A stretch of DNA of 64,000 nt from contig JAJNNX010000012.1 of the NCBI GenBank assembly GCA_023159155.1, forward strand, positions 310,001-374,000, read 5' to 3'. Under the pieces are notes generated by a model. That model had not been told where the DNA came from. It did no database searches and worked only from the letters and a program-made list of their open reading frames with translations. A program made the position numbers and the translations under genes. Position 1 is the first letter of the stretch. Each line of letters opens with the position of its first letter. Below, in pieces: positions 23,812 to 37,100 of this stretch. This stretch comes from Ustulina deusta (taxonomy: Eukaryota > Ascomycota > Sordariomycetes > Xylariales > Xylariaceae).

Positions 23812-26292
23812 CTAACTTACCTTGAACTTCTCATCGTCATACCAGCCTGCTCGAGTGTTGTTCCAGAGTTTATCTCTCAGGTTCCAGGTTTCCACTACCA
23901 TCTTATCGGTGTCGGAGATGGTAGAGGCGTCCGCTAATGCATTTGGGTCGACTCGTACCTCTCCCCACTGATGAGCATAGAGTTGATAAGTTAACTTAAT
24001 TACCAATGCTTTTAGAAGCGGAGAGGTGAAAATGATAGCAGTAAAGTCGACCTACATCCTGAGGGCGGTCCCCTATGTTGACACTCTCATTTGTGAACGT
24101 AAAAGGTCTATGGAAAAATTTTTCACTCTTCTGTGGTATGCCTTCGTCTTTCCAGAACGCCTCAGATAACAATCTTGAAGTCCACGATGCTGGCGTGTAA
24201 CAGCCCCTGATTATAGCCCCCGGTTCTTGCCAGGCTCCCGGGATCCCGTTGTATTGTTTAAGCATTGCGTTAGGTATCTCGTGTGAAACCATCGCGAGAC
24301 TAACATCAGCCTGTAATGCTATATAGTGAGTTAGAAAAGCTTATGAGAACACCTTCAGAGCGGCCAAAGCAGGAATGAGACTCACGGAGAGATGCAACTG
24401 AGCCGCCAAAGAAACGCTGTTCCATGGTATGGCCAAGTTCGGTAATGCCTTCACAGTCTACGAACTAAAATAACGTTATGGTGCCTGTATAGGTGAAACA
24501 TACGGCTGTGGAAACTAACTGGTTCTGTCGGTTTCTTGACATTGACGTTCCCTGGGTGGTAGGGGGGACGAAGGTAATTTTGAAACCGCGCAGCGAAGAT
24601 CGCATGGCAAAGTTCGTGTAGGAGCTGAATTTGTAAATAATGGAGCGACTTAGCGACTGCGATGGAGCATACCCACTCACCGATACTGCTATATTGACAT
24701 GAGCAGCGCAGCGTTCCGCTATGGTTAATGGAGTATTGATTAGAGTGTCTAGTCTTGACGCAGTGAGGAGGGTAATTGACGTGAAGTTGTAACCTGTGGG
24801 GCATATATCCCTGGCTTCGCAGTCGGGCCGGTCGTCTATAAAACCCTTGGCCAAATTAGTCGCCGATATACCAGAGTTTGGAGTCGTACTACTCAGCAAA
24901 GAGTTGTGAACTACGCGTAAGACGAAAAAAAAAAGTTATAGCTCATAAAGCAGATGGATCTGCTTAGTTTCAAAAAGAGAAGTAAAAAAATAGTTCGAAA
25001 TCACATACCCACAAGTGTGTCCCGAGAATTTCATGTAGCCTCCGTATCCATTGACTCCTGCTCAGTTGAGGGATATGGTCGTACTCGCAAGGTTTACCGT
25101 TAATTTCCGCTATCCATTGTTCCATGCGATAGCTAAGGAGGACCAGAGCATCACGAAACGGTGGCTCTCCCATAACAGAAGGTACTGCGTTGTCCCAGGA
25201 ATCTATTCGACCAAACAGGAGCATCTCAAGCTACAGCGTGCCGTGATCTCGTTAGTAAACAGTAAGAATGGACTGTCTGGGAGAATTCGACATAACCTGA
25301 GCAGAGAGACGGATAAGATATTGGCGTTTAACTCACTGTAAGCATATTAGTGTTGAGCTTGGGAAGTTGCTCAAGCCGCAATCGATCTTAGGTATTGCTT
25401 TGGAGTAGAACCTCTCACTTACCTGACTCATTTCTATCATCAATAAATGCTTTGAACATACGGTCCACGAGTTCTAAGCATATGCTTAATTCTTTCCAGA
25501 CCTTTGGGTCATCCACACTCCAAATTCTCCCTTGAATTCTTCCAGGTGGCTCGGTTTCAACCCAGTCGTACCACTATAACCGCTGGAGTCAGTAATTCCT
25601 CTTTTAAGCAGTTCTGGAGCTCTCGAAACATGCTCCCGAAACATACTCCTGAGACATTTCGGGAGCTCTCAAGTTACTGGAAAGGGAAGAAAATAACTCC
25701 AGCGGTAACTCACCCGACGTCTCTGCATGAAGATGAACCAACGTGATTCATCAACTTCAAGTTTTGTTAAGTCATATACCTGTGTGACTGCCTCGCCAGC
25801 GGCGCCAACATCGCTTGGTAGATGCCCCCCAGACATGGGCCCAAACCAGTCTGGAGAAAAATTGACCCAACGATTTAACGTTGCAGCTTGCCACGTCAGC
25901 ATACCCAGAAGCTTTTCTGACTGATAAGACTCGGTGCGAAAAAGAATATCTAGCTCCTCGTCACTCGGTTTAGCCAGTATAGCACCGAACGGGTCCGCCA
26001 CAAAGGAGGTATCGAGATAGTGGATTGGATCATCAATCCGGGGAATCTCAGGTGCATATCCAGTATGGATTGCATTGTTCCATGTAAAAACCGGATGACC
26101 TTGGCTCGGCCAGCGCGCCGTCCAAGGTGAGCATACAGGCGGTTCTGTGGTCTTGTCTGGTTTTTTCTCTGGTTCTTGAACTGGTGGTTTGCCTGGTGAA
26201 CTTCCTGGTGAACTCGCTGGTGACTCAATTGGCGAATCATCTATATAGCTGAGTGGCGACTTTTTTGGCTTCGGTGGTTTCCGTTCAGCCAT
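23812..26292 (-). CDS. Hypothetical zincin-like protein with HExxH motif
   Basis: Nine minus-strand exons, 26292-25714, 25573-25423, 25296-25274, 25230-25005, 24910-24681, 24624-24520, 24464-24386, 24318-24056 and 23967-23812, give 603 residues ending EKFKVS. The N-terminus is low-complexity, rich in Pro, Ser and Lys, with SPASSPGSSPGKPP. Residues about 404-413, formed across an intron, read LLHELCHAIF: an HExxH zinc-metallopeptidase signature in a hydrophobic helix. About 35 residues on, ITELGHTMEQRFFGG could supply a third ligand (Glu or His). No secretion signal is seen, so it would be intracellular. I cannot name the family; the pattern resembles predicted zincins of unknown role scattered in fungal genomes. 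The 23-nt third exon and its GTCCAT donor are weak, and the 3' end may extend into the next gene. Confidence 0.6.
25574..25713. repeat. Nested inverted repeats filling the first intron of the HExxH gene
   Basis: The 140-nt intron carries a perfect 11-bp inverted repeat near its two ends (ACCGCTGGAGT at 25579-25589, ACTCCAGCGGT at 25696-25706). Inside it is a perfect 10-bp hairpin (GCTCCCGAAA at 25632-25641, TTTCGGGAGC at 25657-25666), with related direct copies of GGAGCTCTC. It could be a MITE- or introner-like insertion. Confidence 0.7.
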
Positions 26293-27320
26293 GATGTAAT
26301 GGGATTTGGTGATATTTTAGGTAACAGATCGATCAAGAAGTGTCGTTGGCTTAATATAGTAGAGGAATAACCCCCCAGAGGATCAAGGACAGAAGGGTGA
26401 GCTCGGAAAGCTTCGTAGATGGTTACATGAATCGGATAGCACTTGGTGCTGGATATACCCCGTGTACATGCGAAAGGGCGTGGCCGCATTCGTCGCATAG
26501 CCTTGAACAAAGCGAGAACCACCAAGAACTATGAGGTTTGAACACTTTCCAAAAAACAAAGTAATTTTACATGCGGGCAAGCGCCAATGGGGGCGATACG
26601 CGCATTACATTTCAAACAAAGAAGCCTGCTAAATTTGAGACAGTTAGGTATCGTTGCGAGACTAAACATAGCTGACAACAGAAATGAAACGCAAGTACCT
26701 AGATCTGGACACTTGTAAACAACTAGCCCCCAACAGGGGAACACTTATATCCCGCTCTCCCCCGAGTACGAGATTAATGAAGTTATTTTGCCACACGGTG
26801 TTAAGTGCGAATTGTGGTAGATGACTTAGGTATTCCACGCTTCTTCACCCCTACACCAAGAATGGATCGTCTCTTATTACTAGTAGTATCATTTGCCTCG
26901 CCCCGGCCATTCGAGATCGAAGCCTCGAAACATATATGCACATTCTAGCTGGGCTGTTACTCTATTGCAGAACCGCGGACGGTATCATTGTAGGAACAGT
27001 GCATAACCCAGTTGATAAGCTTGATGGAAATAAAACATCCTATAATACAGCCCGAGTTCTCATTTTAAGATATTTGCCGATATTTGGTTTTCTCCGCTTG
27101 CCTAGCTCTCAAAAGCACTCACTTTAGGGATACCATTTCTTACCTACGAGTAGACTCGTTTAAAGCAAATTACTTGCCTTGTATCGTGGTCGCGTCCTAA
27201 GGCTACTTACCCAACCACTTGATATGCCTCCCCACCTCGCTTCATGTGTCAATCTGCTGTTTCCTAAGTGCAGGTTGGTCTATGCCCAACAAAATCACCG
27301 TCATAGGAGTTTGCTAGTCT
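26293..27320. other. Intergenic region, about 1.0 kb
   Basis: Promoter side of the HExxH gene. Small minus-strand ORFs at 26241-26744 have no recognisable similarity. No repeat or RNA was recognised. Confidence 0.4.
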
Positions 27321-27665
27321 CTATCCAAGTCCAATACTGAGAGACAAATCAACAGCATCGGGCTCGAAGGGCTGCATAGCCCATCCAAAACCAACAAGGG
27401 CGAGATATGCCGGATAAGTAAAGAAAATTGTCCACGTGTATGTTATCACCATAATGGCAATGTCCCAAAAAAGTGTAAAAGGGATATTATGGGGTATTAA
27501 GACTGGGCTTAGCTTTGATTGGGGATTGAAGAGAGAGATGCTTTTTCGGAGAGGATGGGCAAAGAAGTGCAAGATGAGTGAAGAAGAAAGCATGGTTCTT
27601 AGTAGAGAGATTAGGAACACAAGGTAGGAGATGAGATAGATGAGGAAGGTTCGGATGTAACTCAT
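27321..27665 (-). CDS. Possible small membrane protein (hypothetical)
   Basis: A single-exon ORF of 114 residues starts at 27665. The first about 35 residues form a strongly hydrophobic stretch (TFLIYLISYLVFLISLL), and two more hydrophobic segments follow (FTLFWDIAIMVITYTWTIFF and YLALVGFGWAM). The end PFEPDAVDLSLSIGLG is acidic. I do not recognise it. Support for a real gene is the A at position -3 (TCAAAATGA) and a TATAAGTA element about 33 nt upstream. The short implied 5' UTR and the lack of family evidence keep confidence low. Hydrophobic ORFs can also arise by chance in AT-rich DNA. Confidence 0.35.
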   Translation of the reverse strand: MSYIRTFLIYLISYLVFLISLLRTMLSSSLILHFFAHPLRKSISLFNPQSKLSPVLIPHNIPFTLFWDIAIMVITYTWTIFFTYPAYLALVGFGWAMQPFEPDAVDLSLSIGLG

Positions 27666-27697
27666 TTTGATCCGAGTTAGGGAATAGGTCTGTTATC

Positions 27698-27705
27698 TAC
27701 TTATA
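27698..27705 (-). promoter_or_regulatory. TATA-like element (TATAAGTA)
   Basis: The same octamer as in front of the repeat-peptide gene, here about 33 nt before the ATG of the small membrane protein ORF. Confidence 0.3.
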
Positions 27706-29558
27706 TTTAAGTTTTGAACTCGTTGATATAGGTAGGTGACTCGGTGCGCAGGGGGACTTTCGAAAGGGCAGTAAGTCGAGAAGCCTGTCTCAACTCCTGG
27801 AATTTGGATCTAGGATCGTGAATCTGCTGTAACTTTCGAGATGATACAAAAACCGTCAGCTTTAGGTCATACGGCATATTTATGTAAATTTATTTATTTA
27901 AAAGGACAGTGAGCTAGGAAGGTTCTGTACAAAGACGTGAGGAGTGAAAGAAAGGAATAAAGAAAAAGAAAGTAATCGAGGAATAAGTAAGGATACCTAC
28001 TAAACAAAAGCATTGTTATGTTGATTAGAAAATGAGCATTAAATTAAGTACCTAAGTAGAGTTGCAACCATCAGAATTACACCAGCCTCCATCAACGCGA
28101 CTACGCGACACTATCCTCGCCGCCCCTTACCGCTAACACTCGGTCTATGCCACCGTCGAAGCCTGCCAAAATACATCGTCGAGCCCAGGATCCAAACGAT
28201 GAACAAGATATACGTGACTCCGATTTTGGCGATAGCGCCAACCAACAACTCCGCGTCCAAGGGCTACCAGTACCATCAACATCGTAACAACAACTTCCGC
28301 AACCTCCTTCGCCGATTCAGTTTCCTCGCTCAACGTCCCAAGCACCTCTCCCCCGTCTAATTAGCAATAAGGTATGGGTTTGATTGATGATGGTTTCGCT
28401 CCAGACAAGCTGTCTATATCAAGTTCGGGCCTACCTGTCGGCCTGATGTAGTTTGTTGAAAGGATCGGACAGATGGGCCAGGGGATAGGCTTTCTCCCGG
28501 CTTCCGCCCAAGGCAGGTTCCAGAGCAGCGGGCTTCGCTTCCCAAGCCACGCCCTCACAGACGGTACCGCGTCTACATGTGTCGCCTGCTGCAGCCAAAA
28601 AAACATATCAGATGGAGCGAACCAGTGCGAGCCGCGGCTTGAAGACGAAGCTTCGTGGAATATGGAGGTACATCATCACCTACTACACCGTGTGTGCCGG
28701 CCTTATAGACTTGACGTCATGTACTACCGCCCTAGTTGACTTCTGCCTATATATTATTAACCCTGCATATGAATTAGGAGATCCATCTACCATCAAAAAC
28801 AGAATAGCTGCCCTCCACCACTGTCTCCCTGCCTAGATACATAAACCAACCAGTATAAAGAGTATACTGTAAGAAGAGGAAAAGCAGACACGTTGTATAA
28901 TGAATGGAGTACTTCCTAGACCCTCACCGGCACAAGGGGGGGGGGGGGGGGGGGGGGGGGTGTAGCAGTGCCTCGGACCCCCAGCTAGGTAGGCTGAGGA
29001 AGCCCGGTCCTAAGTATGCTGCTAACATGTTTTCAACTTTCTGGGACTTGATTTTTAGTGCAAAGACTATCAATAAGAAAAGGGTGGACATCTGTTCTGC
29101 TGAGTTTACAGGTTATGTAGTTGCAAAAGGGTTAGCTGTATCACAAAACCACAGAGTTTGGGGTTCCTCCATTTTCTTATCTTGAAGCTATTTTTGCCAT
29201 GACTTGTTATCCGCGAAAGATTCCCATAGTATTCGGCTAGCGAAACGTTGTAATGGCACAAAGGAAATTGTTTATTCTCCCTCTCTCTGTCCCCTCCCTT
29301 TTTTTTTTCCGGGTCGGTCTGTGTACATGTAATAGACTTCCATGGCCTTATCAACATTCTAGGAAATAAATTGGTGTGTATGAAGAATACTTATTACAAA
29401 CATAATAGTAATGCAAAAGCCAATCCGATCTATCGGGTATCAATGGTCGTTATCGTCAACAATCCCAAACAGGTACTCATGAAAGTATAACCATATGTTG
29501 CTGTGCAGCCCCTTTAGTAAAACCACAGCCCTGATTACTTCTTATGAAGAAAAGAGCT
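27706..29558. other. Intergenic region with homopolymer G tract
   Basis: It lies between the small membrane ORF and the 3' end of the Sec7 gene. Small ORFs at 28145-28836 on both strands show no recognisable family. The main structural feature is the G run at 28936-28960. Confidence 0.45.
28936..28960 (+). repeat. Poly(G) tract, 25 consecutive G
   Basis: Twenty-five uninterrupted G bases, flanked by CACAA and TGTAGC. It is intergenic. Such a run can form G-quadruplexes, is prone to slippage and sequencing error, and its real length may differ. Confidence 0.9.
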
Positions 29559-32500
29559 CTACTCCACCTTCAGCGTCACATCGGCTTCGTCAGTATTTGC
29601 ACTCGCTGAGTCATCGATGTCCTCTCCTCTGGCTGCCCGCCTCGCATTCTCACGTTCAGTGTAAATCTCATTGCGCCGCTCACTGGCATGTTGGAGACTG
29701 TCAACGTAAGTTCTGAACTTGATGATCTCCCGAAGCAGATAGCCACTCTTCCGCTCCCAGTTCGCCATGGCCTTGGACGCGTTATGACCGCGGGGTGTGA
29801 ACGCTAAAAGCATTGGTGACCTCAATTGATTGTGTTGCTGCAACTCATCCTCGACAGCCTTCACATAGGCCACCAAAGTCTCGAGCTGCTCGGCCTCGGA
29901 ACATTGGCTGGGTCGCAAGGATTGCGACGGTGGTGACCACTCGGCGATATGTATTCGATCACCTGGTAGCTTGGTGCGGATATTACCACCTACGTCAAAA
30001 GATGAACGTAAGCTACTTTGACGACTTCCTTGACGGCTATGTGTGCCTGTCCGGCCGGCGGCGGCGCTGCCTGGGCGTTGAGGTATGGCCGGATCCTCCA
30101 TGGGAATAATCAGAGCATTGTTAATCACAGCATCGCTCCAACCATACTCTATATTGCTGATGCCTCCAATAAGAGGATGTGTGCTAAGTCGTGCACTCCA
30201 ATAGTTGACTGTCACAACAAATTCCTTGCTTATTTCAGGTGTACCGACTTGGAAAAGGTGCACAGCGCCGGAAGGAAGACTTAACGCCCAGACATTTGGG
30301 CGAGTCGGGGAATAGCCTGGTGACGGAAGCGCAGAGGCAAGAGTCTGCTTCAACGAAAAGGATCCCAAACTGGTAGCATTCTCTTGCCAATTACCACCAC
30401 CCACCACGGCACCAACAGCATGTTTACGGCCGGTACGTGCTTTTTGACGCATTGATTTAGTTGAGAATGAGAAAAGGCTCATTGTTCCTTTCTGGACAAC
30501 AGCAAACACCTCGGCCCAATTGCGATCCTTAGCCTTTTTATCAGAGCCATCGAGATGGTGCTTATGGGTGACGATGCCCTCCTTGACCCAGGGGGGTCCG
30601 AGAAGTTCAAGTGATTCATCTTCAAGGAGCTGGGTACCCCGAAAATCATCACTCATGATAGACTGGGAACTATTCGCAACTGGGTAATCATCTCGGATGA
30701 TAGCTTGGCTAAGTGCATTAGCAAATCCAATAGATTGCTGATAATCGCCATTGGGATATCCTGAGGCAAACGAATCTATAGACATTGATGTCTGTGTTCG
30801 ACCAAGCGAGTGTCGGCTCCAAGTAGCAGATGAAGTAGCGGGACTCCAGATTGAGTTTTCATCTTCGAAGCTCGTCCGGCTCGAAGAGAATCCATTACCA
30901 AGCCTTGGGCGTGACCTACTCTTGGAACTCCATCGACTGCCTTGGGTACGGGCAGACTCGTTGATCCGTCCACGAAGAGAAGCCTGGCTTTCCGATGGCG
31001 CCTTACTTAGCACACTAGGAGTGCGTTTAAGCCTACTGATAACAGCCAAACCACCATGTGACTGTGGTTGTTGGTAGCTTGGATCAGCGCCAAAAAGAGG
31101 TAGTTTCTGATCGCGAATAGACGTATAGATGTCTTTGAGCACGATCTCCAGCTGGCCTTCCCAGGCCCGAATAGAGCCATCAAATGGAGACTTTACCAAA
31201 GGTCCGCATACATCCGTACTATATGCGCCCGAGTCGGTATGAAAGCCTAGTGACGACTCGGAGCGGGGCAGCGGTTTGAATGATGCCCTCCAACTCGGCT
31301 TTTCCTGTTCGCCTTCAGTAAGCGTGGGGGGTTCCGGGTCAGTAGGACTAAGCAAATAGGTTTTCGGAGGGAGAATGCTGGCCCGGTTCAATGCCTCGGG
31401 AGCCGAATCAACCACAGTTCGAGTTACGGTTGACATGGTATTCTTGATAAACTGACTTCGAGTCATCTTTTGTTCAATGTCTGCAATATGAAGATCGGTG
31501 TTCAAGAGCATGATCGAGTAACAGAGCGTATGGACCACATCTGGGATGCCGAGGTTAGGAGTGTTCATTTCAAGTTTTAACAGTGCTTACCTCTAGTCTT
31601 GAAGCCATGATTCGGGTTGCATTCACACCAGCGCTTCGAAAACGCTATCAATATGCGGTCGACTTGCTGCGTCTCTGCTCGAAACACAAGCCGAGAGCAA
31701 ATCTGCCTCAGTGAGGCAAGTACACTCTCGCTCTCGAAATCGTACAGATCCATATATGCTCTCAAGGTTCGCTGTCTCACCGGCCCCTCCTCTCCCATCC
31801 AGGCAGCTGCTTTCTCCTTCTGGATGAAGTCCTCATCACCATCAAATATGCCCTGGGCTTTTTGACGGTCGTCTTCGGTCGGCTCTCCCACAGTCACTTC
31901 GGGCTCATCTAAAGGACCACTGGGCACCCGAGGACTTGCCTGTGGGCTATCAATAGTAAAGCTTGGCACACTGCTAGCTGATCTGCTCAACGCAGGCCGA
32001 GACGAAGAGTTTTTCATGCTTCCTATGGGAACCTCTAGGCTAACTGGGGTTTGATCATCTTCACCTGTAATTTTCTGGAGCGGCAGATTCGGTGACGGCG
32101 AGGGCTTGGTCAAGTCGAATTCTGCAGGCTCTTCGTGTCCCAGCATTGTTGGTGCCACTTTCAACTTATAAACCGCTCCTGTTGAGGTAGGCTTGCCCGT
32201 TTGCGCTTGCTGTCGTTGTTTGCGTCTAGAGGTCTGTCCTCTCTCGCCTTCATCGCTGCTATCGTGAAAAAACGTTGTCGACCCGGAATTATTTGTTAAC
32301 CGAGTGGGTAAATCTGGCGGGTTACGCAGGGGGCTTTCCAGCTGACTTCGCCATCGCGATTCGTGATTTTTAAGAGCCGATGTTGATTTCACAGTTCGGA
32401 TAGTAGCGCTTGGCGTGGGCTCGTATTCGGGAGAGAATCCTCTAGCCTTTCGATTGTTCTCACCACGAGTCTCGCTTTCAAAGGTGTGCATTGTGCTATC

Positions 32501-34156
32501 TCGTCGTGAAGTCAATAAATCTTGAGGGGTGGCAGGATTGCTGCCTTTTAGGTATGGATTCATCACTTGGCGTAGACTACTAACAGGGCTCGGTTCGGCC
32601 ATGGGAATTGAGGTGTCCATTGCTTTACTTATATCAATCTGATGCGGAACAGGGAGGGGTGGTACCGGAGGCTCGGCGATTGACTTTTTTCTTCTCCTGA
32701 AAAATGACGACTTCTTCTGAATCACATGTGGCATCTGGCGAGATGAGTCCGAGTCACGCGTCGGTGGAGCGGATAGAGGTTTCATCTGAGATGCGACATG
32801 GTCTATCTTATTCGTATTGCTTTGGAACGGCTCAGGAGCCACCGAGGAAGCTGGCGGGGCAAAGGGTTCGACGGCGGAGCTTGGACTCGATCGAGAAGAC
32901 CCAAATAATCTGCTGAAAAAGCCCTGCTTTTCTTTCACTGGCGGAGTAGGACTTGGCCCGGCTTGCTGAGCCCCTTTGGATTTCCCATAGCCGACATGAG
33001 GGGCAGGAGCTGAGTCGACATCGAGCTGAGGTAAGGGAGGCACTATGGCACCCGTAGTAGCATACTTGGACTGTGCCGTCTTATTTGGGCCGCTCCGAGA
33101 TCTCGTATCCCTTTTTCGGTCGGGGGTCTTAGGCTCGTACTCCGATGGAGGGACTGATGGACTTGCAGATGGGAAAGACGGCACCAGCGGGCGACGAGGG
33201 CCACCAGGAACCGTAGGATTCGGGGCTGCTTCGTAATCGTCAACCAAGAAAATATTGGAGGAATCGGTCTTCCAGGGACCCGGCGAGTTGAGGGGCGGTC
33301 GCTGACCGTGGTCGAAGCTTGACGACCTACCGCCGACCTCATGGCCCCATCGCTGCGAAGGCAAATTCTGGGTATATCCTCCACCACCTACGTCAAAGCT
33401 ATTAATGCTGCTACTTTTACTCGTCTTGCCACCTCTCGAGTGTAGGGCTTGCTTGCCCGGCGTGCCTGGATGGCTCCGTTCGCGCATGCTGTTGATCCTC
33501 GGTAGGCCAGATTGAAATCCCGAGCTGCTGTCACTGCGACGCCCTCGTGATACTTGGCTAGATATCCTACTCGCTGCGTCATCAAACCCTTCAAAATCCG
33601 AGCTGTAGCTGTAGCCGTGTCCGTGTCCGTGGGGGTTTCCGGAGGTATAGGCATTCGCTTGTGGGCGAGAGGCGCTTGTCATGGATCTCGTGAACGCATC
33701 ACCCCTGGGTACGCCGTAGGGATCGCCGTCGTCTTCGAAGGTAGTAGCGATTGACGTATTAATCTGACTTAGGGAGAATTGGTCGAGAGAGTTTAGCATG
33801 TTTCCAAGAAGAGAATCCCGTGTGAATTTTTGAGAGGGCAGGGACAAGTCGTGGGAGTCCCTGGGCGGACGAAAGCGACGGTAGTCGAGTTCGGCCCTTT
33901 CAGTATCAACAGGAGAGTCATTGTCGAGGAAAGACTCCTCTGAATTCCGCTTCGAATTGGCAGCGGACGCAGACGCCGGCAACCTGAGACCACGGTTGGA
34001 AACAGGCGGTTTGCCCTTGGCGGGAAACGAGGGTTTTCTTGAGGGGAGAGATTCGGGAGCTGCATCGCGCGATCTGTCGGCAGCAGCGGAGGCACTCGGG
34101 TTCAGCTCGGGGCGTTGCTTCTGGGGCCGTCGGGCCTGCTCTGGGGGATGATGCAT
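29559..34156 (-). CDS. ARF guanine-nucleotide exchange factor with Sec7 and PH domains
   Basis: Two minus-strand exons, 34156-31591 and 31540-29559, give 1515 residues. The first about 770 residues are low-complexity, rich in Ser, Pro and basic residues, and probably disordered. The Sec7 domain spans roughly 775-900. It contains FRAETQQVDRI, with the catalytic Glu of the FRLPGEAQQIDR-type loop, and after the only intron VVHTLCYSIMLLNTDLH, the second hallmark Sec7 helix. A PH domain (about 1165-1320) begins PWVKEGIVTHKHHLDG. A C-terminal helical region (about 1400-1490) has coiled-coil character (ETLVAYVKAVEDELQQ). The Sec7-PH order matches fungal Syt1/Yel1 and animal EFA6/PSD proteins, which load GTP on ARF-family GTPases at membranes. 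The PH domain should target it to phosphoinositides at the plasma membrane or endosomes. The start could lie a little upstream, but no better ATG is evident. Confidence 0.88.
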
Positions 34157-37100
34157 GACTGCTGCGGATTGGCGGATTGGCGGGCTGGCGGGCTGGTGGA
34201 TGGGCGGCTCGGCGTTGCACGGTCAGCGTAGGACGGCAGGTCACAGGAGGGCCAGGAGGGCCAGGAGGGCCATGTGAGGCACGGCGCAATAATCAGCAGG
34301 GTTCGGCAATGCGACTACGAAGTCACAAAGAAGAAGGCTCCGGCGAAGCTCGCGATGTCGACGTGATGGGCGAGCAACTGCGTATATCTACGACTACGCA
34401 GCTGTTTGGCCCGTCCCAGAACCTGCAGAGGCGGTCGAAACACGGTCTCCGGCCTGGGCAGTCGAGTCTACCCAGGAGTAGGGATATACTACCTAGTACG
34501 TACACTACGATGTTGTGGCTCCTGACATGCACACGGTTCTCTCGCTACCAGGCACGCATCGAGCAAGCGAGGGCTGCAAGAAGTGGTACAAGGATCATGA
34601 GTGTTGGGAAGAGTGTAGTGTAGGTACGGTACTCCAACGAGAATTCGGACCAGGATTCGATGCAGACCAATGCAGGCGGGTGATGACACGATGCATCCAA
34701 GGTCCGAATAGGTAGCCGGTGGCGCGTAAAGGACGACGGACAGCACCAGTAAAGCAAGAGAGAATTATGTATACAAGATGGCAGAGTATCTCAACAGAGT
34801 TGGCGGAGCGCATCAGTCCGAAAGAAACTCGGCGAGGCCTGTCGAGAGCGAGTTCGACGAAGAAAGAGCACTTTGGCCCCCCGACCTGCTGGCCGCAAGG
34901 AAAATCCCGAACAAGGGGGGGCGACGGGTTCAAGGCCAACAAACAACGAGTCCAGGTTCGGGTCAATACCTAGTGTAAGTCACGATACTGCCGTCGGAGG
35001 TAGGTATCTGCTGTACAGCAGGGATTGGCCACCGGTGGAGCAGAGTGGACAGGAAATACCCCTGGGTCCGAGCTCCTGCATGTAGGAACCCCACGTTTGC
35101 CTTTTTTGCCTCTTGACTCCTCCCAGTCTAGGTTTAGCTCCTTGATAGGTAATCAACCAGGAACAGCCAACACCGTGGACAATAGGGGACTTCTGTGATG
35201 TGCATGGTGCATCTAGGTACATATTCCTCACTCGTAAAGGGCCAGATCGGGATAGAGATAATTGCAACGTAGTGATGATACCGTTCGACGTGGTATAGCT
35301 GAGTCTCCCGTTAAAGAATTTTCGGATAAGGCGCCAAAAGGAACATTGGAACGCGTCGAGCCTGTGCTGGAAAGAGGAAAGCCTCCGAGATGGTGGAGGG
35401 TCTCATAACCCCACATGTTCAGTCAAGTGTGGTGCACCAAGGACATACTTGGTACCTAGTTGGGGCCTACCTACATGTACACTAGTCAAATCGACCTCCT
35501 TAGTAAGTAGTCATGTACTCTTGGCACGCTAACCTTCAAGTCGCCACGCAAAAGGTGGGCATTCTATCCTTACCTAGGTACCTACTAAGTAAGTTACTAC
35601 ATAGCGGGGCCGAAAGCATTGCCTCGGGTACTTGCCAAGCCGTCTTTGGGTACACGAACTTATACCATAGGTGCCTATGTATACGAGATAGGATGGAGCT
35701 CAATCGCAACTTTTATATATACTTAATACTAGATAATATAGATACCTCCTAGAAGATTACTGCAGTTAATAAAGTCCTTATAATTACTACATAGGTGATA
35801 CAGGTATCTACTAGATACCAAGAGTCAGTCTTTTGCGATTTGTTGCTAGAGCTACTAGTAGGTAATATGGATGCTTCTGCATGTACATAGTCCTTGTAAC
35901 AATATACACTATTAAGTACCTAGAGGTAGTGCACTAGTGTATATTTTTGATGACGCTAATCCTGCCAGCAAAAACGTGCATGATACTTGAGTCCAACATG
36001 TTGGCATACCTATACTGCGTACTGCGTAAGTAAGTAGGTATGGGTTGAAGAGGATGCGTACATCTCACCGCTTCACCGCTTCTGCTTGTCAGGGCTATAG
36101 GCAATTCAAGGAAGTCCGCTCTTGGAAGTTATTGTTTGTTGTTCATGCATGGAGGAATACTGGTTTTTGGTAGAAGTCCGTATAATCCCATCAACGACCT
36201 GCATCATGATAGCTACCTCATTCATGCTAACTAGGTACATATCCTAACATCATCCTTACCAGAGCGAGCAAGACGCTGTAGATACCTCCATATGTGTACA
36301 GTAGTGTCCACTAGACAGACTTCTGTGTACATTACGCTACATGCCAAGTATTATTTAGTGTGAGCATTTCTACACTAGTGTACATTACCCCTGAAAGCTT
36401 GGCGTGCCCATTTTCCTGGACATATCCCTGTCCCTAGCGCAGATTCTATGCATGTAGCCCGCCAGCTCTGTTTTCAATATTCGACCTCTTCGTTTCATGA
36501 ATTACCTCTCCCACAGTAGCGCCTGGGCCTGCATATGCATCTCGAGGGGATGAGGTGTTCGTCTGGACAGCAACACGCGGCAGCCTGCACGGTGATTCAT
36601 CTTCTCACGACTTCTCCATTGCACCAATTGAACCTCCAGAATTGATCCCGACCGATGCGCATTTGATCACTTACATACAGCACCGTACCACCCGACCAGA
36701 AACCCAACTCCCTATCTACCACCTTGGGTCTATCCTGTATACAGCATCGGTAGGGGTCAATGCTGTCGCGAGATCGGCGAATGGCAAATCTAGTTGTGCA
36801 TGATGTGCCATCACATCAAACAGCCTGCAGCACGGTCAAACAACGACCAGAATACTATTGGATAAATAAACATCGGGCTCCCTTTGGTGAGTCCGTGCTT
36901 ATCTGGGATTGTTTGTGGTCGCACGTTATAGCACTCAGTTTCTTTGAACCACCACACTCTGTAGAGCGACCGTTATGCCGTTTACCTGTCATTCCCGAGG
37001 TCTGGATTGCCGAAGCCACAAACTCAAGCCATGTCTTTCTTCGCCGAATCCTATCACTTCTCTCCACCTCTATGCTAATGAATGGCCTTGCACGCTTCCT

